A DNA stretch of 21,266 nucleotides. Source: Nitrospira sp. (GTDB taxonomy: Bacteria; Nitrospirota; Nitrospiria; Nitrospirales; Nitrospiraceae). The notes under the pieces are model-generated. The model did no database searches. It saw only the letters and a program-made list of their open reading frames with translations, and was not told the DNA's origin. The DNA lies in contig JABMDE010000029.1 in NCBI GenBank assembly GCA_015904055.1, positions 1-21,266 on the forward strand, given 5' to 3'. Numbering within the stretch: position 1 is the stretch's first letter; the number at the start of each line of letters is the position of its first letter. This document shows, one piece after another, positions 8,523-15,957 of this stretch. The position numbers and the translations under genes were made by a program.

Positions 8523-8552
8523 TCTGCGATTTACGGGTTGGTTTCCGTACGG

Positions 8553-9197
8553 ATGTCAGAAATCCTTCCATACAGTGCCGGTGACATGCACCGGTTATCG
8601 GACCAGGTCAGACAAGTAGTTGCACGTGGCGGCATTGTGGCGGTGCCGACGGAGACCTATTACGGTCTCGGCGTGAATCCGTTTGATCCACAGGCCGTAG
8701 ACCGATTAGTGCGTCTCAAAGGCCGGCCGGACGGCAAACCAATTCTGGTGTTGATTGGAAACCGTGGACAGCTCACGATGTTGGTCCAGAAGGTCTCTCG
8801 ACCCGCCGCGCTGTTAATGGACACGTTCTGGCCCGGCCCGCTCACTATCCTCTTTACGGCTGCGCCGTCGCTTCCAAGCAATCTGACAGCGGGGACCGGT
8901 ACGGTCGGCGTGCGGCTGAGTTCTTGTGGTCCGTTAGCGGAACTGTTAGCAGTGACAGGTCCTCTCACAGGAACGAGTGCCAACTATGCCGGCGAGTCAC
9001 CTGCGCAATATGCGAGCCAGGTGCAGGATAGACTGGGACACGATCTTAGTCTCATCGTTGATGCAGGCCCAACCCCTGGCGGACCGCCATCGACTGTCAT
9101 CGATGCACGCGAAGCTGTGTGTGTGATTCGCGAAGGTGCCGTCACTCGACAGATGCTACAGGACGTGTTACAGACAGATGGAATGTCGCTGGCATGA
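8553..9197 (+). CDS. tsaC: Sua5/YciO/YrdC-family L-threonylcarbamoyladenylate synthase
   Basis: 214 residues from ATG 8553; a TTG at 8538 is a possible upstream start. The YrdC fold is recognised from PTETYYGLG (32-40), KGRPDGKP (56-63), the FWPGPLT segment (92-98), GVRLSS (119-124) and GTSANYAG (140-147). The family makes threonylcarbamoyl-AMP from threonine, bicarbonate and ATP for the t6A37 modification of ANN-decoding tRNAs. Length fits the short TsaC form, without the extra C-terminal Sua5 domain. It is probably co-transcribed with purD. A non-t6A YciO paralogue is the main alternative, but the KGRP...SAN set favours TsaC. Confidence 0.88.
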   Translation: MSEILPYSAGDMHRLSDQVRQVVARGGIVAVPTETYYGLGVNPFDPQAVDRLVRLKGRPDGKPILVLIGNRGQLTMLVQKVSRPAALLMDTFWPGPLTILFTAAPSLPSNLTAGTGTVGVRLSSCGPLAELLAVTGPLTGTSANYAGESPAQYASQVQDRLGHDLSLIVDAGPTPGGPPSTVIDAREAVCVIREGAVTRQMLQDVLQTDGMSLA

Positions 9198-9265
9198 GGA
9201 CCGTTCAAATATCGCTGCAGTTCTTAGATTTGTGTGTCTGGTGATTCCATAGAAGGAGGGCGGAG

Positions 9266-9667
9266 ATGATGATCGTGGGGAAAACACAGGCGATGCGATT
9301 GGCCGGCGTCGCGCTTGGACTCGGGTGTTTGGTAAGTATGACGGGATGCGACTATTGGCCTCCGGCGCTGCAAGCCCAGGTCGAGCAACTTCGATCGGAG
9401 ACGCAAACCTTGGCAACCGAAAAGGCGCAACTTCAGGTACAGATCAACGACCTGTCCAATGCACGGCGGGATTTGCAGTCGCAGCTTGATGAGATCAGTC
9501 GGGTCAATCGAGAGAAGACCGTGATGATTACAAGCCTGCAACACCAAGTCGATGCGCTGCGTGCCAAAGGGGCAAAGTCCGTGGCCTCTGCCAAAGCGGC
9601 AGTGAAGCCGGCGGCGAAATCTGCGGCTAAACAGCCAGTCAAGAAAAAGGCGGTCCCGAAGAGGTAG
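9266..9667 (+). CDS. Small coiled-coil lipoprotein with Lys/Ala-rich tail
   Basis: 133 residues with a strong ribosome-binding site (GAAGGAGGG) before ATG 9266. A basic N-terminus, hydrophobic core (about 11-25) and a lipobox-like MTGC predict lipidation at Cys28. The next residue is Asp29, which in enterobacteria favours inner-membrane retention; whether that rule applies here is unknown. Residues 34-100 form a heptad-rich coiled coil (LQAQVEQLRSETQTL, LQSQLDEISRV), and 101-133 are almost all Lys, Ala, Pro and Val. This resembles Lpp-like or envelope-spacer proteins, and the Lys-rich end could contact peptidoglycan or other anionic polymers. I do not recognise a named family. It converges with fmdB, only 10 bp between the stops. 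Confidence 0.75.
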   Translation: MMIVGKTQAMRLAGVALGLGCLVSMTGCDYWPPALQAQVEQLRSETQTLATEKAQLQVQINDLSNARRDLQSQLDEISRVNREKTVMITSLQHQVDALRAKGAKSVASAKAAVKPAAKSAAKQPVKKKAVPKR

Positions 9668-9677
9668 CAGAAAGCGG

Positions 9678-10052
9678 TCAGGTCGAACTTGACGATGTTC
9701 CCGATGAGGAGGTACTGCCGGATGAGGTGCTACCGGTTGTCGTGGGAGTGGCGGCAGGGGTAGCTGCCGAAGAAGTTGTCGTGGCAGGCGCCGGGGAGGC
9801 CGGCGTCGCCTTCTCAGGAGTCGTTGCCGGTTCTTTCTTCGTGCCGGACGTCGAGTCGGATGGTGGTTTCATCTTGTCGGAATAATCCGTAACATACCAT
9901 CCGCTTCCTTTGAACATGATTGCAGGCGCAGAAATAATCCGGCTGACCGACTTTCCACATTTGGAGCAGGCGGCGACGGGGTCGTCTTTCATGCTCTGTT
10001 TCAATTCAAACCGGAACGAGCAGTCCTGGCAGAGATATTCGTAGATCGGCAC
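9678..10052 (-). CDS. FmdB-family zinc-ribbon putative regulator with Ser/Thr/Pro/Ala tail
   Basis: 124 residues. Residues 1-60 are the FmdB/CxxC zinc-ribbon domain: MPIYEYLCQDC, FELKQS, and CSKCG, with Cys8, Cys11, Cys29 and Cys32 as metal ligands, followed by the family motif FKGSGWYVTDY (47-57). Residues about 64-124 are low complexity, nearly all Ser, Thr, Pro, Ala and Gly. The biochemical role of the family is poorly defined. The start at 10052 has a good ribosome-binding site (GAAGGAGG). It is probably the last gene of the rsmD-coaD-aminotransferase operon, 71 bp after the aminotransferase stop; that gap holds a 5-bp GC hairpin (10090-10104) without a T-tract. Confidence 0.85.
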   Translation of the reverse strand: MPIYEYLCQDCSFRFELKQSMKDDPVAACSKCGKSVSRIISAPAIMFKGSGWYVTDYSDKMKPPSDSTSGTKKEPATTPEKATPASPAPATTTSSAATPAATPTTTGSTSSGSTSSSGTSSSST

Positions 10053-10123
10053 CGAGCCTCCTTCTGTATGTGTCGCAGGTCAACTCTATGGGGCAAATCG
10101 CCCCTCGTCAACAGGATTATCGC

Positions 10124-11320
10124 TTAGACGGTTAACTGGCCGAATGCTGCTGCAATTCGGTCCATCCCACGCTCAATCGATTCCATGCTCGTCGCGTAAG
10201 AAAGCCGGATGTGCTGGTGGCTTCCAAAGGGCTCTCCGGGAACAACGGCAACATGGAAGTTTTTCAAGAGGTATTGCGCCAGTTCATGTGGAGTTCGAAT
10301 GGTGCCAGCCGGAGTACTTCGGCCCAGAATCCCACTAATGTTTGGAAAGGCATAGAACGCGCCGGTAGGCATGCGGCAGGTTACCCCGGGCATTGCATTC
10401 AACCGGCCGATCATTACTTTTCGACGACGATCGAATTCCGCGACCATCTTTTCCGTAAAGGGTTGGCCAAGCCGTAATGCGGCGACGGCGGCCTTTTGTG
10501 AAATAGAACAGGGATTCGATGTGCTCTGGCTTTGAATGTTGGCCATTGCCGTCAGTAGGTCTTTGGGACCTGCGGCATAGCCGATCCGCCAGCCGGTCAT
10601 CGCATAGGCTTTTGAGACCCCGTTGATAATCACTGTCTGCGCCGCCACTTCGGCACCGAGTGTGGCGATGCTCATATGCGTCGCGCCATCGTACAAGACC
10701 TGTTCATATATCTCGTCTGAAATGATGAGTATCTTATGCCGGACTGCGATATCGGCAATGGCTTCGAGCGTGTTCCGGTTATAGGTGGCCCCGGTCGGAT
10801 TACATGGACTATTGAGGATGATTGCTTTGGTTCGTGGCGTGATCAGCCGCTCTAGGTCATCCGCATTGATGGCATATCCGTTTGATTCATGTGTGGGCAG
10901 AAGGACTGGCGTCGCATCATTCAACATCGCTTGGTCGGCATACGAGACCCAATAGGGCGTCGGGATGATGATCTCATCGCCGGCTTCAAGAAGCGCTTCC
11001 GCTAAGTTGTAGAGCGAGTGCTTCGCGCCACACGAGACCAAGATTTGCGACTTCTCATACCGGAGCCCGTGCTCACCCTGTAACTTGTCGATGATGGCTT
11101 GGCGTAATTCGTCGGTGCCCGACGACGGCGTATACTTTGTGAAACCGGCCCGAATGGCCGCCTCAGCCGCGGCTTTGACCGGATCCGGAGTATCAAAATC
11201 CGGTTCTCCCGATGAAAAGTCGACGACATCAAGTCCTTGTGCCGCCATGGCTTTGGCTGTTGCGGTCATCGCCAACGTCGGGGAAGGCGTAATGCGGCCG
11301 ACACGTGCGGCAAGTTTCAT
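10124..11320 (-). CDS. aspC: Class I PLP-dependent aminotransferase (aspartate aminotransferase, subgroup I-beta type)
   Basis: 398 residues, the usual length. The PLP lysine is Lys237 in NGVSKAYAMTGWRIGY. Other cofactor and substrate motifs are SSGEPDF (36-42), KYTPSSGTDELRQAI, NPTG (174-177, with the PLP-binding Asn174), SDEIYE (201-206) and a C-terminal IRLSYATS containing the likely carboxylate-binding Arg. The family moves amino groups between aspartate or other amino acids and 2-oxoglutarate. Motifs match bacterial I-beta aspartate/prephenate aminotransferases, so substrate could include prephenate. The start codon overlaps the coaD stop by ATGA, implying translational coupling. Confidence 0.9.
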   Translation of the reverse strand: MKLAARVGRITPSPTLAMTATAKAMAAQGLDVVDFSSGEPDFDTPDPVKAAAEAAIRAGFTKYTPSSGTDELRQAIIDKLQGEHGLRYEKSQILVSCGAKHSLYNLAEALLEAGDEIIIPTPYWVSYADQAMLNDATPVLLPTHESNGYAINADDLERLITPRTKAIILNSPCNPTGATYNRNTLEAIADIAVRHKILIISDEIYEQVLYDGATHMSIATLGAEVAAQTVIINGVSKAYAMTGWRIGYAAGPKDLLTAMANIQSQSTSNPCSISQKAAVAALRLGQPFTEKMVAEFDRRRKVMIGRLNAMPGVTCRMPTGAFYAFPNISGILGRSTPAGTIRTPHELAQYLLKNFHVAVVPGEPFGSHQHIRLSYATSMESIERGMDRIAAAFGQLTV

Positions 11321-11805
11321 GATTTGAGACTCCGAATTCGTTCGTGGAGCCGACGAGCCACTTCGGGATGAAGAAATTCAGCCAAGCTGCCGCCATGGTG
11401 CGCCACATCTTTGATGATCGTAGAAGACAAGTATGAATATTCCTCGCTCGGCATCAGGAAGACGGTTTCCACATTCCTGGCCAATTTGCGGTTGATGAGA
11501 GCCATTTGGAATTCATGTTCAAAGTCCGAGATGGCGCGCAGTCCACGGATAATAGCATGTGCGTTGGCGCGCTCGACATAGTCGACTAAGAGTCCGTCGA
11601 ACGTCATCACTTCCACTTGATCGACCCCTTTCATAACCAGCGTAACCATATCAAGTCGTTCGGCAAGATTGAAGAGTGGATGTTTAGCTGGATTGGGCGC
11701 GACCGCAACGATGACTTTATCAAAAACACGTAAGCTTCGCGTAATAATATCGGTATGGCCGTGGGTAACAGGATCAAATGTGCCGGGGTAGACACCGATC
11801 TTCAT
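11317..11805 (-). CDS. coaD: Pantetheine-phosphate adenylyltransferase (PPAT)
   Basis: 162 residues. It catalyses ATP + 4'-phosphopantetheine to dephospho-CoA + PPi, the penultimate step of CoA synthesis, in the cytoplasm. The nucleotidyltransferase signature is YPGTFDPVTHGH (6-17, HxGH His15 and His17). Other family features are NPAKHPLF (38-45), IIRGLRAISDFEHEFQMA (85-102) and YLSSTIIKDVA (125-135, the ISSTxxK/R equivalent). Length is standard. Both ends overlap neighbours by four bases (ATGA with rsmD upstream and the aminotransferase downstream), so the three genes form a tightly coupled operon. Confidence 0.96.
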   Translation of the reverse strand: MKIGVYPGTFDPVTHGHTDIITRSLRVFDKVIVAVAPNPAKHPLFNLAERLDMVTLVMKGVDQVEVMTFDGLLVDYVERANAHAIIRGLRAISDFEHEFQMALINRKLARNVETVFLMPSEEYSYLSSTIIKDVAHHGGSLAEFLHPEVARRLHERIRSLKS

Positions 11806-12371
11806 CGTAAGACCGTGCCTGAAGAGGAATATAAAGAGAGGGCCGTGTCGCCATAGCGATACCGGCGCACATAGGCGGCGGAGCCCAGAGAAAGAGGAAG
11901 AGTCGTTTTCTCTGCATGCTCAACGATGAGCCAGGAGTCGGGGGTCAGGAGGCGTTCGGTGACAGTCTGAGTCAACAATGATTCCAGATCGTGTGCGAGA
12001 GCGTAGGGGGGATCGGCAAATACGATATCGTAAGGGCCTTCCCACTGTTCCGGTCGGTTGAGAAATTGTTTGACGGTATGTGCGTACACAGTGATGTGAT
12101 GGGCTATCCCGCAGTCCAGCATATTCTGACGTAAGAGTTTCAGTGCTTCAATATCTGATTCAACACAGGTCACATGCATGGCGCCTCGGCTTATGGCTTC
12201 GATCCCGATCGCTCCGGTTCCTGCATAGAGATCTAGTACTCGGCCAGAGGGAAGGCGATTGCCAAGAATCGAGAACAATGCCTCCCGGACTCGGTCGGAG
12301 GTCGGCCGTAAGCGCGATCCTTGGGGGCCACGAAGACGACGGCCTCGATGGATTCCTGCAATGACGCGCAT
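11802..12371 (-). CDS. rsmD: 16S rRNA (guanine966-N2)-methyltransferase
   Basis: 189 residues, a normal RsmD length. It methylates G966 of 16S rRNA using S-adenosylmethionine. The N-terminus MRVIAGIHRGRRLRGP and LRPTSDRVREALFSIL (21-36) are family signatures. The SAM site is VLDLYAGTGAIGIEAISRG (45-63), and the catalytic motif IV is DPPY (120-123). It is the first gene of the minus-strand operon, and the rsmD-coaD pairing is common in bacteria. A plausible sigma70 promoter lies 34-63 bp upstream; no clear ribosome-binding site precedes the ATG. Confidence 0.95.
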   Translation of the reverse strand: MRVIAGIHRGRRLRGPQGSRLRPTSDRVREALFSILGNRLPSGRVLDLYAGTGAIGIEAISRGAMHVTCVESDIEALKLLRQNMLDCGIAHHITVYAHTVKQFLNRPEQWEGPYDIVFADPPYALAHDLESLLTQTVTERLLTPDSWLIVEHAEKTTLPLSLGSAAYVRRYRYGDTALSLYSSSGTVLR

Positions 12372-12404
12372 AGCAAATGACTACAGGTTCGCCCAGCCCG
12401 GGAG

Positions 12405-12434
12405 ACTCTAACATAGCGTTTTTGAAGGGGTCAA
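12405..12434 (-). promoter_or_regulatory. Predicted sigma70 promoter of the rsmD-coaD-aminotransferase operon
   Basis: On the minus strand, TTGACC (12434-12429, 5/6 match) is followed after 18 bp by TAGAGT (12410-12405, 4/6 match). Transcription would start near 12398 and leave a leader of about 27 nt before the rsmD ATG. Position and spacing are sensible, but the -10 is imperfect. Confidence 0.45.
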
Positions 12435-12467
12435 GAACGGTCGTGTGGATGAGTTTTATCCAGACGA

Positions 12468-12482
12468 CAACGTGAAACGTTG
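12468..12482. repeat. Short perfect hairpin between divergent promoters
   Basis: CAACGT-GAA-ACGTTG is a 6-bp perfect inverted repeat with a 3-nt loop, located in the 106 bp between the minus-strand rsmD promoter and the plus-strand promoter at 12541. An operator reading to either side is possible; no regulator can be named. Nothing else recognisable was seen in 12435-12540. Confidence 0.35.
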
Positions 12483-12540
12483 CGGGATTTATACAGCGGA
12501 ATGCGGATTGAAGGCTGTGCTGGGTACGCGCGACATCATT

Positions 12541-12569
12541 TTGACGGTCGAATAGAGGGAGACTATAAT
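12541..12569 (+). promoter_or_regulatory. Near-consensus sigma70 promoter without an obvious adjacent gene
   Basis: TTGACG (12541-12546, 5/6) and TATAAT (12564-12569, 6/6) are separated by exactly 17 bp. This is the best promoter match I found by eye in the window. Transcription should start near 12576 on the plus strand. The first good gene downstream in that direction is radC at 13017, about 440 bp away, and the zinc-ribbon gene in between is on the opposite strand. Confidence 0.65.
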
Positions 12570-12575
12570 ACAGGG

Positions 12576-12710
12576 TGAATGAGAAACCGGTCCGGTCCTA
12601 TCCCGATCCGTCTAACCGTCACTCAGCAAGCCGTCGTGCGGATCGGGGTCGATAGAGGCCTATTAAATTATCGGGTCGTGACGGGCTGCGCGTCGCGTGC
12701 TGCAAGGCTT
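12576..12710 (+). ncRNA. Candidate structured transcript (leader or small RNA) from the promoter at 12541
   Basis: The predicted transcript begins with a strong stem: 12600-12610 pairs with 12639-12649, including nine perfect pairs CCCGATCCG/CGGATCGGG plus one G-U and one A-T, around a 28-nt loop. A weaker GC-rich hairpin near 12690-12702 precedes a five-T run at about 12711-12715, a poor terminator candidate. It could be a small RNA, the long leader of radC, or an antisense RNA against the zinc-ribbon gene. The 3' end is a guess. A 65-codon frame (12579-12776) here resembles no family I know. Confidence 0.3.
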
Positions 12711-12841
12711 TTTCGTCGATTATTGGAGATCGTGCGATCAATGATCGCGCCGCAGTTGATGCATTTCCATGCGTAGAAAATAAGAAAGAAATCGGAGAAT
12801 CGCTCCAACATCATCATGCCTTTGCACTTCGGACATTCCAT
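12668..12841 (-). CDS. Small zinc-ribbon protein (57 aa), complete copy
   Basis: The likely start is the ATG at 12841, preceded on its strand by GGGAGGAAG, rather than a longer frame beginning at 12901. The 57-residue product is MECPKCKGMMM..., with Cys3/Cys6 (CPKC) and Cys27/Cys30 (CINC) spaced as a compact zinc ribbon, then a basic tail (NNRRKSLAARD). The hydrophobic stretch FSDFFLIFYAW (15-25) lies between the two cysteine pairs. Similar ribbon mini-proteins occur widely with no assigned function; a nucleic-acid or protein-binding role is only inferred. It is divergent from radC, separated by a 175-bp conserved spacer, and its 3' half would be covered by antisense transcription from the 12541 promoter. 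Confidence 0.7.
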   Translation of the reverse strand: MECPKCKGMMMLERFSDFFLIFYAWKCINCGAIIDRTISNNRRKSLAARDAQPVTTR

Positions 12842-12935
12842 CACTTCCTCCCAGGTGGCTAGGTTTACAGCTGCTGACGTACTAAGCAAGAGATGCACCA
12901 ATTTGTTACATCACGATATTTCAATGAGTTATGGT

Positions 12936-13016
12936 CTACGTAGTTCACACAATGGCAAAAATGGCATGACCAGCTAGTACGAAAACGTCCGGGGTGTCAT
13001 TTTTTGTGCGTCAAAG
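12936..13016 (+). promoter_or_regulatory. Conserved non-coding leader upstream of radC, copy B
   Basis: Counterpart of 126-205, with the first 45 bases identical. It contains CTACGTAG, the doubled ATGGCA and a six-T run shortly before the radC ATG. It also lies in the divergent spacer that must carry the zinc-ribbon promoter, so either gene could be the reason for conservation. Confidence 0.4.
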
Positions 13017-13742
13017 ATGGCTGCGATGACAGGTAAGAGGCTGGCAAAGGGAATTACGCAGTGGCCTGAAACTGAACGTCCGCGTGAGCGGCTGATGGCG
13101 AAGGGCCCCGACGCTCTATCAGATGCGCAACTGCTCGCCATTCTTCTCAGAACCGGTCGTCGGGACTCTTCCGCTGTACAAGTTGCAATCGAATTGCTTG
13201 GCCGAGTCGGAAGTATCGGTGGGTTGGCTATGTGCGGGATTGACGAACTCTGTGCGATTCCTGGGATAGGACCTGCAAAAGCTGCTCAGCTAAAAGCCGC
13301 AGTAGAATTAGGGCGCCGATCGCTGGCTGCCCCGCTTTCGACCGGTACGCGCATCTCCTCAAGCGCTGATCTCTTCAAGCATTTCCACCCGATCCTGCGC
13401 GATCGTAAGCAGGAACTCTTCAAGGTTGTGCTGTTGGACGCCAAGAACACCGTGATCAAAGAATCTACTGTGTCGGAAGGAACGTTGACTCTCAGTCTCG
13501 TGCATCCGCGAGAAGTGTTCGCCGCTGCGGTTCGTGAGTCTGCCGCTGCCGTAATCTTTTTGCATAACCATCCCAGTGGCGATCCGACTCCAAGCTTGGA
13601 GGATCGCCATCTGACAGACCGTTTGGCGGAGGCTGGCCGATTACTGGGCATTCCTGTGCTGGATCATGTGATTCTTGGCGACGGCCGGTATGTGAGTTTT
13701 GCTGATCAGGGCTGGATCAAAGGACAACCCAGTAGGGAGTAA
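13017..13742 (+). CDS. radC: RadC family JAB/MPN-domain protein, copy B
   Basis: 241 residues, co-linear with the copy at 206-931. The JAMM metal ligands (His183, His185, Ser193, Asp196), the WPETERPRERL signature and the helix-hairpin-helix-like region are all present. Substitutions against copy A are conservative (for example Lys8Arg, Gly66Ser, Glu76Asp, Gln81Pro, Val149Ile) and most base changes are silent, which suggests both genes have been under purifying selection. The intact EF-G-like gene starts 55 bp downstream with its own strong ribosome-binding site. The plus-strand promoter at 12541 could feed this operon through a ~440-nt leader, or a promoter may lie in the conserved spacer just upstream. 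Confidence 0.95.
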   Translation: MAAMTGKRLAKGITQWPETERPRERLMAKGPDALSDAQLLAILLRTGRRDSSAVQVAIELLGRVGSIGGLAMCGIDELCAIPGIGPAKAAQLKAAVELGRRSLAAPLSTGTRISSSADLFKHFHPILRDRKQELFKVVLLDAKNTVIKESTVSEGTLTLSLVHPREVFAAAVRESAAAVIFLHNHPSGDPTPSLEDRHLTDRLAEAGRLLGIPVLDHVILGDGRYVSFADQGWIKGQPSRE

Positions 13743-13797
13743 GACAGGGAGGGGAGACATGCTCTAAACCGTGCGCAATCGATGAGGAGGGCAGACC

Positions 13798-15900
13798 ATG
13801 GATAATATCCGTATGGAGTCCATGAGGAATGTCGCGATTGTGTCCAACGTCGGTGCAGGCAAGACATCTCTCAGCGAGGCGATTCTCTTCGCCAGCGGAG
13901 CCATTCCCATTCTCGGTTCCATCACACAGGGCACAACCGTATCGGACTTTGAACCGGAAGAACTGCACCACCGCAGTTCCGTCAGTACCAGCGTACTTCA
14001 GTTTTCTTGGAATCAGACCGCTATCTCGCTGCTTGATCCTCCCGGTGCACTCAGCCTACTCGGTGAACCACTCTCCGCATTGCGGGCCGTCGATGCCGTA
14101 TTGATTGTGCTCGACGGGCAGGCCGGTGTTCGCACTGAGTTGTCGCGTCTGTGGGGGCGCATCGGAGAACTTGGTCTACCCTGTCTGTTTTTTGTGAACG
14201 GATTGGATCGAGACGGTGCGTCGATCCAACATGCGCTGGAGATGTGCCGCACACAACTTGACTGTATTCCTATTCCCATGGTTCTACCGGTCGGCCTCGG
14301 TCCTCAGACGGAGGGAGTGATTGACCTCTTCCAAGAGCAGTTCATACGGTCCGGGCCGTCGACTCCCAGGGTAGAGACCTTGCCGATACCTGTTCATCTG
14401 GAATCTGCTGCAAAGGAGGGACATGTCAGGCTTATGGAAGCCGTAGCGGAAACCGAGGATGCCCTGCTGGACGCCTATGTCGCCCAGGGAGCTCTGGATC
14501 ATGACGCGCTGTTCTCAGGCCTTCGCTCTGGTATCCTGCGAAGACAGGTGTTTCCACTGTACGCCGGTTCCGCAGTGCGCAATCTAGGGATATGGCCGCT
14601 GATACATGCAATGGCAGCCTTGTTGCCATCACCAGGCGAACGCTGTGCCGCGCATCCTGTGCAGGGCGTCCAGCTGGATACAGGACGGCCATGCGAACGG
14701 AAGGGGAGTGTGCAGGAACCATTCTCCGCGTTTGTATTCAAGACACTGATCGACCCGTTCGTCGGACGACTGTCGTATTGTCGTCTGCTCTCAGGAACCG
14801 TCCAGGCGGATTCTCTCGTGTGGAACGCGTCGAAACAGGTGCGTGAGAAGCTGGGTCATTTCTATACACTCTTCGGCAAACGGCATACTCCTGTTGCGTC
14901 AGCATTGGCTGGAGATATCGTGGCCATCGGAAAATTACATGACACACACACCGGTGACACGTTGTGTGACGAAAAGAATCAGATTTGCTATCCGGCGATT
15001 GGACTGCCTCGACCCGTTCTGTCATTCGCGATTGAGGCCAAGTCGAAGGCGGAGATCGAGAAAGTCAGTCTCGGCCTGCATAAGCTGATTGAGGAAGATC
15101 CGACGCTGGAGTTTTCTCGCAACTCGGAGACCAAAGAGATGGTACTCGGCAGTCTTGGTCAACTCCATATTGATCTGGCTTTGGAAAAGCTCCATCGGAA
15201 ATTTGGGGCTGACGTCACGTTGCATACGCCGAAGATTCCCTATCATGAAACCGTGCACATGACAGCGCGCGCGCAGGGTAAATACAAGAAACAGACGGGC
15301 GGCCACGGACAATATGGGGACTGCTGGTTGGAGGTCGCGCCGTTGCCGCGTGGCGGTGGATTCATCTTCGAACATCGCGTCGTCGGAGGAGCGATTCCCA
15401 GACAGTTCATTCCTGCGGTGGAAAAAGGAGTGAGCGAGGCGATGCATGAGGGTGTGTTGAGCGGATTTCCCGTCGTCGATGTCCGAGTCGCTGTGTACGA
15501 TGGCTCGTATCATGTGGTGGATTCGTCAGACATGTCATTTAAAATTGCAGGGTCAATGGCCTTCAAGAAAGCGATGGAAATGGCGCAGCCGGTGTTGCTG
15601 GAACCGATGATGACGGTTGAGATTGAAGCTCCGACGGACACGGTTGGAGCCGTGATGGGCGATCTGAATGCGCGCAGAGGTCGGATCCTCTCAGTCAATG
15701 CGAGTGATCATGCCGAGCAGATTGTTGCACTTGTGCCGCTTGCTGAATTGCTGAAGTATGCGCTGGCGCTGAATGGCATGACAGGCGGGCGGGGGAGCTA
15801 TGCGATGGAGTTTTCCCGTTATGAGGAAGTGCCGCGCGAGCTGTCAATCAAGATTGCCGACCAGCACAAGACGGAACGGCAGGCCGTGGGAGCGCATTGA
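13798..15900 (+). CDS. Non-canonical EF-G-like translational GTPase, copy C (intact)
   Basis: 700 residues in the EF-G domain order, from ATG 13798 behind GAGGAGGG. The G domain is unusual. G1 is SNVGAGKTS (16-24), with Ser at the first P-loop position. The switch I RGIT-like motif is replaced by RSSVSTS. G3 is DPPGA (80-84), where canonical EF-G has DTPGH with its catalytic His. G4 is NGLD (134-137) instead of NKxD. Domains IV-V are close to canonical EF-G: GGHGQYGDCW, VVGGAIPRQFIPAVEKG, YHVVDSSDMSFKIAG, GDLNARRGRI and GMTGGRGSYAMEF. It should still bind the ribosome A site, but GTP hydrolysis may be slow or differently triggered. It is unlikely to be the housekeeping EF-G, since no rpsL-rpsG-tuf context is present. 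radC lies upstream; the protease gene converges. Confidence 0.9.
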   Translation: MDNIRMESMRNVAIVSNVGAGKTSLSEAILFASGAIPILGSITQGTTVSDFEPEELHHRSSVSTSVLQFSWNQTAISLLDPPGALSLLGEPLSALRAVDAVLIVLDGQAGVRTELSRLWGRIGELGLPCLFFVNGLDRDGASIQHALEMCRTQLDCIPIPMVLPVGLGPQTEGVIDLFQEQFIRSGPSTPRVETLPIPVHLESAAKEGHVRLMEAVAETEDALLDAYVAQGALDHDALFSGLRSGILRRQVFPLYAGSAVRNLGIWPLIHAMAALLPSPGERCAAHPVQGVQLDTGRPCERKGSVQEPFSAFVFKTLIDPFVGRLSYCRLLSGTVQADSLVWNASKQVREKLGHFYTLFGKRHTPVASALAGDIVAIGKLHDTHTGDTLCDEKNQICYPAIGLPRPVLSFAIEAKSKAEIEKVSLGLHKLIEEDPTLEFSRNSETKEMVLGSLGQLHIDLALEKLHRKFGADVTLHTPKIPYHETVHMTARAQGKYKKQTGGHGQYGDCWLEVAPLPRGGGFIFEHRVVGGAIPRQFIPAVEKGVSEAMHEGVLSGFPVVDVRVAVYDGSYHVVDSSDMSFKIAGSMAFKKAMEMAQPVLLEPMMTVEIEAPTDTVGAVMGDLNARRGRILSVNASDHAEQIVALVPLAELLKYALALNGMTGGRGSYAMEFSRYEEVPRELSIKIADQHKTERQAVGAH

Positions 15901-15924
15901 GGGACATGATCGCTCGCCGTCCTG

Positions 15925-15956
15925 CGCGTCACGCTTCACGAGATAGGTGTGACGCG
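15925..15956. repeat. 8-bp inverted repeat in the fusA/degP convergent gap, copy B
   Basis: CGCGTCAC (15925-15932) and GTGACGCG (15949-15956) pair across a 16-nt loop, ending just before the protease stop codon. Like the unrelated palindrome in the same gap of copy A, it lacks a T-tract but is placed where a bidirectional terminator would be useful. Confidence 0.5.
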
Positions 15957-15957
15957 A

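Noticed and set aside
10090..10104. GGGGC-AAATC-GCCCC hairpin between the aminotransferase and fmdB genes as a terminator
   Set aside because: Stem is only 5 bp and no T-tract follows on either strand.
12579..12776. 65-codon plus-strand frame starting 3 nt after the predicted transcription start at 12541 promoter
   Set aside because: No ribosome-binding site, no recognisable motif, and its second half is antisense to the better supported zinc-ribbon gene. A leaderless gene cannot be excluded but is not supported.
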